Assembly: GCA_905250885.1 (NCBI GenBank)
Contig: CAJNOQ010002446.1
Location: 1 to 24,294, forward strand
Length of the DNA: 24,294 nt
Source of the DNA: Didymodactylos carnosus
Taxonomy: Eukaryota > Rotifera > Eurotatoria > Philodinida > Philodinidae
Direction of reading: 5' to 3'
Below are positions 19,229-24,294 of the stretch, piece by piece (the stretch's first letter is position 1; each line of letters begins with the position of its first letter). The notes under the pieces were generated by a model. It made no database searches, had not been told where the DNA came from, and worked only from the letters and a program-made list of their open reading frames with translations. The position numbers were made by a program, and so were the translations under genes.

Positions 19229-22200
19229 CTGAATAGAAAGAGTACTCTTACAAACATTGAGTATTTGCTAAATTTGTACATACTTTTGTATCGAATGAGA
19301 TGTGGTTGTGATCGGATCTACTACGATGAAACAGAAACATTTAGACATCAAGACTGCCTCAAGGGATCATACAAAATTACCTGGTACTTTTGATGTAATA
19401 TCCGAAGTTAAACAATTCTAGGTGGAAACAGTGAGCTTATTATTTCATATGAGCAAATTAATAATCAACGAACGCATCAGATTCAAGATAACAAAGATAA
19501 TTTATTCGCAGAGTCATTGCACGCGGTGTGTGTGACAGGATTATTCCATAAATTATTCCACTCTAAAGAGTCGCGGTTCTAGTCTGAGAGCCTATCCATA
19601 TAGGAAAAACGCTGGGAGGTAAAAATTTCTGTGTACTCTTAGTTAAATTTTACATCCCGAACATGAGTATACGATCCCTGATGTATAATTACCGCACATT
19701 GGCTAGTTGTTGTTACAGTGTTTGAGGTTGATGGTGCACTATCTAAAAGAAAAAAGATTGATTAATAAGTACACTAAACGGGTTCGAGAGAAGAAAATTC
19801 AAGTCCGAAACCTTTAAGACTTGTTTATTCAACCTTTGGGTTTAGGAATAGAATTTTAAGTTTATTAAGCAACCCTTAAAGGTTTCCGAATGGATTTCAC
19901 AAAAACTTGAAGTTCTCGATTTGTAACTATCATATACCTCTGAGCTTGGGAAAGTCATCAACCCATTTTGGGTTCAAGAAGGTTGTTAATAAACCTAAAT
20001 GGATTTCAGACTGGATTTTTTCCTCCCCCAAATCCGTTTAGTGGGTTTTGTTAATCAGCCTTTTCTTTTTAGAGAGTAATGCACTTGGTTGTGTGCTTGT
20101 AGTTGTTTGTGCAGCTGAGGTACTTGAAGTTAGCGTAGTAGATCAAATACTATGAGATGTGCTTAACGTACTCGTACCTGTTGATGTGAAAGATGTTGTC
20201 AACGGTTCTAAACATACAAAAATAGCTCATTTCAATTTTTTCAATAGTTCTTTCACAAGAGTACCACAAGGCTGAGGATTGATACGAATTTCATCTATGG
20301 CGATGTTAAATATACCTGTACCAACTGGACGTTCAAACACAAAATAAAACTAGAATGGTAGTAAAAGTAATAATTCAGCATCAAGCAATAATTCGAGAGA
20401 AACCCTGAATTATGTCGCAGAAGATTGACTCTATCTAAAGAGTATTTATTGTTATCTGATAAACTTTTCACATTCAGACAGCTAATATTCAAGACAGAAA
20501 AATATATGCATTGAATATTTGGTGATTTATACCTTTGATGCAATATTTGTTATTTCGAATGTTTTTCTGTATTCATGCCATTTGTTTGCTGTCCATTCAG
20601 TAGCTAAGCCAATCGTTTCGTTTAATTCTCCAAACAGCGGTTTAATCATGACACTAATACTCGCCTTACTATTCCCATTTGTGAAATAATAGAAAAATCC
20701 CAAACAGTAGTATCCCGGGGTGTCATCATCCACTTCTAATAACTCATACGATGTTGTACCAGTAGTATTAAATGTTTCAATACCATAGAATCCTGATTAA
20801 AGTAAAATCTGCCAAAATGAATTTTAGAGTTTTAACAGATATTAATTCAGTCTACCTTGATCACATATACCCATCGTTTCATTCGTCGATGTAGAACAAT
20901 AAGCTTCCATACTGGTGGCATTCGGTCGATAACAGAAATACATGTCAGTCATTGAAAGAATATATGGCAGGCGACAAGAGTCACCATTCGACGTTACAAT
21001 TTCTAAGTCAAAGCACAAAAACAGATATTTCATTTACTGAAAGGAACTGTCATACAAAGTAAATTGCGACGTTCGTCTCTACGTCCGTCAGCGTCATAAC
21101 TACACATTCTTTCCTCAATGTGCCAATCAAAAAGCAATACCAATAGAAGTATTGGACGCCAGAGTGAATATGTGGCACCATGCATCACAATGGCAAATGA
21201 TCAGAGACGCATGAGAAACAAAAGAATGGGCTGACCATTAAAAATAATATAATGACTCATCAGAAAATGCCACAAAAGCAGAGGTTAAATAATACCAAAA
21301 ACTGCCGTTGATCTTGTATTTCTAGCACAAAGTAGACCTGAAGTTGTAACTGCTTATACACCATTATCCACGATTAAAAAATTAGACGATTTAGTTATTT
21401 TACGCTCATTTCTCAAATTAACTCTGCAAATAGAGCCACACGTATCTCATGCAAGAGAGTTATACCGATTTGGAGAACTGAATAAATTCATGCTGAAACG
21501 TTTTATCGCTCGTTTTTGAAAAACTGGCTGATACTAATTTTCTTTAACTAGTTTGGATTTTAGTTGCATATTGTTCGGCATTTTGTTTTGCTTTCATTGT
21601 AGGTAGATGCTTAGAGGAAAAGAAAAAATTAACCAACCTCCTATTTTTTGAACAGATCATAACAACACAAGGAGCTCTGAAATTTTATTGAATCCTTATA
21701 TACATTTGCGTCCCTAATAAAATCGGATCTTCACAGTTTTCATGCGTCAGACATTACCCTGATGTAAAAACGTTTTCAAACTTCTTTCACTAATCGCCAT
21801 GCATGCTTTCTGGGTTTTAATGGTACTTCTAGTTTTTTTTAACAGATTTTCCAAAAAATTGTCGAGTATTATGGGTTGTGTTAACATCAACGGAAGGAAT
21901 CCTTATAAGAAAATAGGAATCTTTATTGGCGTTCGTCTACTCACTGAAAAAAAATTTACGAATTCCACGCAGGAATCTGAAAAAATCCTGTGAATGTTGG
22001 ATATATACTGCAAGTTTTTAATCACGTTACCTCGCCGAAAATTTTCCTGCAAGTTGGTGAGTATAATTGAGCAGGATTCTTTAGCATGCTCACTTTTCGA
22101 GTTTCTTTTCTGCAGGATCCTGGAGGATTCTTCTCTAGGCACACCATGCAAGAACTTTTACATGTGTTCATGCGATATATCTCGCAGATGCTTCACTTTG

Positions 22201-23465
22201 CATAGCCTGCGGAATTTTTTCCTTCCTGTTATCACTTGTAATACACAAGATATCTCAATACGCAAACCCTGCAAGGTCTGTAGGATTTTTTCATGATGAT
22301 AAAAACTTGTAGCTTGTGGATTTTGTGCACCATGTCTACCTTGCGGCATTCTGCAATCTTTTCTCATCAATATCTGTGCAGGGTGAACTTGTCTGTATTT
22401 TTTATTTTTGGCAAGTTAAGTATTTCTGCATCTTTTCTTGCGAAGTCATACAAGCTTTTCTCATGTCGAATAAACTTCCGGAAATGTATACCTTAATATT
22501 TTTAACTGTAACTTATCCATGTTTTACCGAAATTTTTCAAATTATATACCATTCAACAGAGTATTCAAAGGGATTACTCTCATTTCGTTCCATACTTGTT
22601 TCGTTCCGTTTAGACAGACATTAGTGAGAAAAGACTGCTGGATACCGCAGGATAGACATGGAGAACAAAATCCTTTTTCTTTTAACCAACAAAATTCTGC
22701 CAGATCTCGTAGGAAAAAACTTGTGGATTGAATAAGTCAAAAAGTCTTGCAATGTTTCTTACCTTTACGCAGGATTTTTTCCATGCTGACCCTACATAAA
22801 CTATGCAGGATTCTGTCTGGGCTGGCAGTATAAAAATCCTGCGTAAAGGTAAGAAACATCGCCAGATATTTTAATACTGATAACCCGCGGGATTCTGCAT
22901 GAATTTTGTATATTTTTTTCAGTGGGTACTCCTATTGGTAATGCTGAAGTGGAAAATCGAACATAAAATGATAAAGTTCCTCAAATACAACTATGCACAG
23001 GCGCAAGACCGACGGAAGACATACGTTAGACGTTTTCTCCCTGTCGTTAATGCCAGGTCGGTTCTTCTTGTCAATGGAAATTCTTGTTATAATATGATAT
23101 GAATAGACAAACTTACTAATAGATGTGACATCAGATAATGGACGATCTGGTGGTATGATTAATTCTTGTGTAGTAACGACAGCTAAGTTACTAAGACAGG
23201 ACTTTTCATTATCAAAGTCACAGAACAATTGTGCAGTAATCTGATGAACACAAAAGTAAAGTGCGACTAAAACAACAAAATATTATTAAGAACACTTAAT
23301 CGGTGAATGTGAAAATGCAATTTCTACCTGAAAATAGTTTAAGATACATGACGCTGTAAACGTGTTTGAGTTTTATTCAATATCAAAAAATCGAAAAACT
23401 ATTCAGAATAAAAAGTACATAAAATAATTCTTACCATTATAAGATAAGAATTTTATTGAATACAT
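19168..23465 (-). CDS. MAM-like domain surface protein with mucin-like linker and GPI-type tail (ten exons, one in-frame TGA)
   Basis: Ten exons joined with matching phases total 981 nt, or 327 codons including the TAG at 19168-19170. Residues 1-25 look like a signal peptide. Residues 26-224 resemble a MAM domain: CDFD at the start, CLGFFYYF (139-146) for the usual C-L-x-F-x-Y strand, W181 with a following strand, FYFVFERPVGTG (197-208), then NIAIDEIRI (211-219) and a closing PC (223-224). MAM domains mediate extracellular adhesion or are found in surface receptors and proteases; no enzyme domain is seen here. Residues 225-307 are rich in Thr and Ser. The last 15 residues (FNWLIIQCVCAIIIN) are hydrophobic, as in a GPI-attachment signal or short anchor. 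Codon 246 is TGA, so the linker and tail may be lost, read through, or affected by a sequence error. Exons 1-5 are well supported; exons 7-10 rest on splice phase and Ser/Thr composition. Confidence 0.7.
19284..19320 (-). CDS. Gene B exon 9 (37 nt)
   Basis: The acceptor is TTCATCGTAG|TA and the donor CAAAA|GTATGT. It encodes VDPITTTSHSIQ, again Thr/Ser-rich, and a 55-bp intron follows. Confidence 0.45.
19381..19417 (-). CDS. Gene B exon 8 (37 nt)
   Basis: The acceptor is TTTCCACCTAG|AA and the donor CCAG|GTAATT. It encodes NCLTSDITSKVP in the frame set by exon 7 and is followed by a 60-bp intron. Confidence 0.45.
19693..19742 (-). CDS. Gene B exon 7: continuation of the linker
   Basis: The acceptor TTTCTTTTAG|AT is strong; the donor is GCG|GTAATT, phase 0. 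It encodes SAPSTSNTVTTTSQCA. Without that donor the frame continues 17 residues to TAA at 19639-19641, so this may instead be the terminal exon. Confidence 0.55.
19743..20084 (-). repeat. Gene B intron 6 with short self-complementary motifs
   Basis: The interval contains AACCCTTAAAGGTTT, AACCCATTTTGGGTT, and several GGATTT / AAATCC and AACCT / AGGTT words within about 270 bp. It looks like a diffuse version of the palindrome clusters elsewhere. Confidence 0.4.
20085..20207 (-). CDS. Gene B exon 6: Ser/Thr-rich linker with in-frame TGA
   Basis: The acceptor TGTATGTTTAG|AA closes a 57-bp intron; the donor CCAA|GTGCAT is weak. The text is mucin-like: PLTTSFTSTGTSTLSTS, then TGA, then STTLTSSTSAAQTTTSTQP. 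The Ser/Thr pattern continues in the same frame after the stop. Confidence 0.6.
20143..20145 (-). other. In-frame TGA inside the mucin-like linker of gene B
   Basis: Codon 246 reads TGA between SHSI and STTL. One substitution from a serine codon (TCA) would produce it. No splice option that removes it while keeping frame was found. Confidence 0.65.
20265..20349 (-). CDS. Gene B exon 5: last strands of the MAM-like domain
   Basis: The acceptor is ACCATTCTAG|TT and the donor TGTG|GTACTC. It encodes FYFVFERPVGTGIFNIAIDEIRINPQPC (positions 197-224), the diagnostic 'FEG..G...IA.DDI' part of MAM domains. If intron 5 is retained, the frame runs 12 more codons and stops at 20227-20229 after ...LLKKLK, which would give a short secreted form. 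Confidence 0.8.
20533..20792 (-). CDS. Gene B exon 4: core beta-strands of the MAM-like domain
   Basis: The acceptor TTAATCAG|GA follows a 63-bp intron; the donor is AAAG|GTATAA, phase 0. It encodes residues 110-196, including YYCLGFFYYF, SISVMIKPL and NKWHEYRKTFEI. Confidence 0.8.
20856..21002 (-). CDS. Gene B exon 3: Cys-rich middle of the MAM-like domain
   Basis: The acceptor GACTTAG|AA keeps the phase; the nearby TTTCAG would put the exon out of frame. The donor is CAAG|GTAGAC. It encodes residues 61-109 with cysteines at 70, 84, 96 and 107 and sequons at N88 and N101. Confidence 0.75.
21942..22924. mobile_element. 983-bp intronic element with CACTGAAAAAAA ends, filled with GCAGGAT motifs
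   Basis: The left end (21942-21977: CACTGAAAAAAAATTTACGA..., GCAGGAATC) matches the inverted right end (22889-22924: GATTCTGCATGAATTTTG...TTTTTTTCAGTG). The interior is dense in CCTGC / GCAGG / AGGATT words and includes a perfect 28-bp inverted repeat. TACTC occurs at both edges (21938-21942, 22927-22931) but overlaps the left repeat, so it is weak as a target duplication. No transposase seen. Confidence 0.72.
22752..22859. repeat. Perfect 28-bp inverted repeat within the intronic element
   Basis: The arm 22752-22779 (ATGTTTCTTACCTTTACGCA + GGATTTTT) is exactly the reverse complement of 22832-22859; the loop is 52 bp and contains a further GCAGGATTC. Confidence 0.9.
23117..23266 (-). CDS. 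Gene B exon 2: rest of signal peptide and MAM start
   Basis: The acceptor is TTGTTGTTTTAG|TC and the donor ATTA|GTAAGT. The 150-nt exon is phase 1 on both sides. It encodes VALYFCVHQITAQLF and then CDFDNEKSC, the typical first-cysteine motif of a MAM domain. Confidence 0.75.
23435..23465 (-). CDS. Gene B exon 1: start codon and first part of the signal peptide
   Basis: ATG at 23465 (MYSIKFLSYN), donor AATG|GTAAGA, phase 1. A 168-bp intron follows. The start is favoured because exon 2 has an upstream in-frame stop and no ATG, and this short exon restores a hydrophobic leader. Confidence 0.65.
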
Positions 23466-23917
23466 TTATACTGTAATTTTTATGATACGAAGAAAGTTGT
23501 AATTATCCATGAAAACTATTGAGAAATGTGTTGACTTTAAGAATCGAACTTGTTAATCAGAAATTTCATTCAAAAACTTTATTGCACAACACTGATAACT
23601 ATACTGTGAATGGTGTTGATTTTATATAAAATGAGGGCAGAGTGAGAGTGAGTTCGAAAAGTAGTTTCACATAAAAGATATTTGCACTACATAGTGTAAA
23701 TTTACTTCAGGCTTTCAGGTACATATTTGGTATATGACTTAATATTATTTTAAAGACTGCGTACAGTAATACCCGTTGTTTTGTTAGTTTATTTATACAA
23801 AAAAGTCTCGGAAGAGTCGGGTTCTGTTAATTAAATAATTGTGTCACGTAAGAAGTCACTGTAGTTATATAAGACATACAATCAAAACAGCAGCGACTCA
23901 GCTGTGTCAGGAGTATA
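23466..23917. other. Upstream region of gene B
   Basis: AT-rich sequence containing the tentative TATA box and a short GAGTGAGAGTGAG purine run (about 23640). No gene recognised. Confidence 0.45.
23621..23628 (-). promoter_or_regulatory. Possible TATA box upstream of gene B
   Basis: TATATAAA on the minus strand, about 155 nt before the ATG. In AT-rich DNA such a match can be chance. Confidence 0.2.
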
Positions 23918-23989
23918 ACCGGTATCAAAAATACGATACCGGTACCGGTCACCCGTATACAAACTTCGTACCGGGACCGGTATACCGGT
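23918..23989. repeat. Cluster of ACCGGT palindromes
   Basis: Five ACCGGT hexamers in 72 bp (starts 23918, 23938, 23944, 23976, 23984), within words such as ATACCGGTACCGGT and GGGACCGGTATACCGGT. The overlapping open frames on both strands derive from the repeat. Confidence 0.8.
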
Positions 23990-24294
23990 CGGTACACAGT
24001 GGGCATCCAAGCGGAAATTTGGCGAAAAATCGAAATATCTCGTTTTTCAAATATAAATAGTGCAAAATATAGCTCTTGAAATTCTCTATCAAATGGTGTA
24101 TAAATGTCTATTTTGATATCCAATCTTTCGAGGAGAAACCAAGCCACAAGAGGTGCATAACAGATACCACGGAAAGTGACACATACGCATGAAATCTTGA
24201 TTATTTGTTCGCTTAGCTATGTTAAACGATTCAAAAGCACATATTCGGAATCTGCAGATCCTCAGCTATCTACTGATATCAAAATATGTATACT
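23990..24294. other. Right end of the window, no gene recognised
   Basis: Open-frame sequence on the minus strand (up to 24147) shows no domain or splice support. It may be the flank of a repeat linked to the ACCGGT cluster. Confidence 0.35.

Larger units (their letters stand above)
21003..23116 (-). other. Gene B intron 2 (2114 bp) hosting an inserted element
   Basis: It interrupts the MAM-like domain between residues 60 and 61. Bases 21942-22924 are the inverted-repeat-ended element described separately. The rest (21003-21941) is AT-rich with no recognised exon, although a small missed exon cannot be excluded. Confidence 0.6.

Noticed and set aside
21903-22731. Several overlapping frames of 64-102 codons on both strands
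   Set aside because: All lie in the GCAGGAT repeat element; openness on both strands reflects the repeats, and no transposase motif was found.
23827-24147. 106-codon minus-strand frame
   Set aside because: Overlaps the ACCGGT repeat cluster; the Tyr/Arg/Val-rich part is the translated repeat.

Overview
This window looks like nuclear DNA of a small-genome, AT-rich animal. Protein-coding sequence is split by GT..AG introns. The short introns are 52-63 bp with a TTTAG-type acceptor; others run from hundreds of bases to 2 kb and carry inserted repeats. No bacterial operon, rRNA, tRNA or CRISPR array is visible. Intron size, base composition and the style of the MAM-type protein suggest a bdelloid rotifer, perhaps Rotaria-like. 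That assignment is inference and was not tested.

Two genes can be reconstructed, both on the minus strand. Gene A (13525 down to 7921, six exons, 652 codons plus stop) is a neuroligin-type cholinesterase-like membrane protein. It has a signal peptide, an alpha/beta-hydrolase ectodomain whose nucleophile serine is replaced by glycine, a short stalk, one membrane segment and a roughly 60-residue cytoplasmic tail ending in a hydrophobic PDZ-ligand-like tripeptide. Gene B (23465 down to 19168, ten exons, 327 codons) encodes a secreted or GPI-anchored MAM-like domain, then a Ser/Thr-rich mucin-like linker and a hydrophobic C-terminus. An in-frame TGA interrupts the linker. In both genes the exon phases match at every junction and the coding lengths are exact multiples of three. 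Both products are predicted cell-surface or extracellular proteins; nothing beyond adjacency and shared strand links them functionally.

Layout: 1-2000 has no convincing gene. 2020-2790 is a cluster of GAATTCTATAGAATTC-type palindromic repeats. 2800-7900 is intergenic and holds a 72-bp near-perfect palindrome, two MITE-like elements with long terminal inverted repeats, and a 605-bp fold-back with almost identical 279-bp arms. 7921-13525 is gene A. 13530-19080 is gene-free and full of repeats: two fold-back elements, degenerate interspersed repeats, a GGATCC palindrome cluster, a 165-bp MITE and a TAAGAATCTTA fold-back. 19168-23465 is gene B, with a 983-bp inverted-repeat-ended element built of GCAGGAT motifs in its second intron. 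23466-24294 is upstream sequence with an ACCGGT palindrome cluster.

The most unusual property is that at least five unrelated short self-complementary motifs have each expanded into their own local cluster, most of them arranged as larger fold-backs. No complete transposase or reverse transcriptase was found, so the mobile elements appear non-autonomous.
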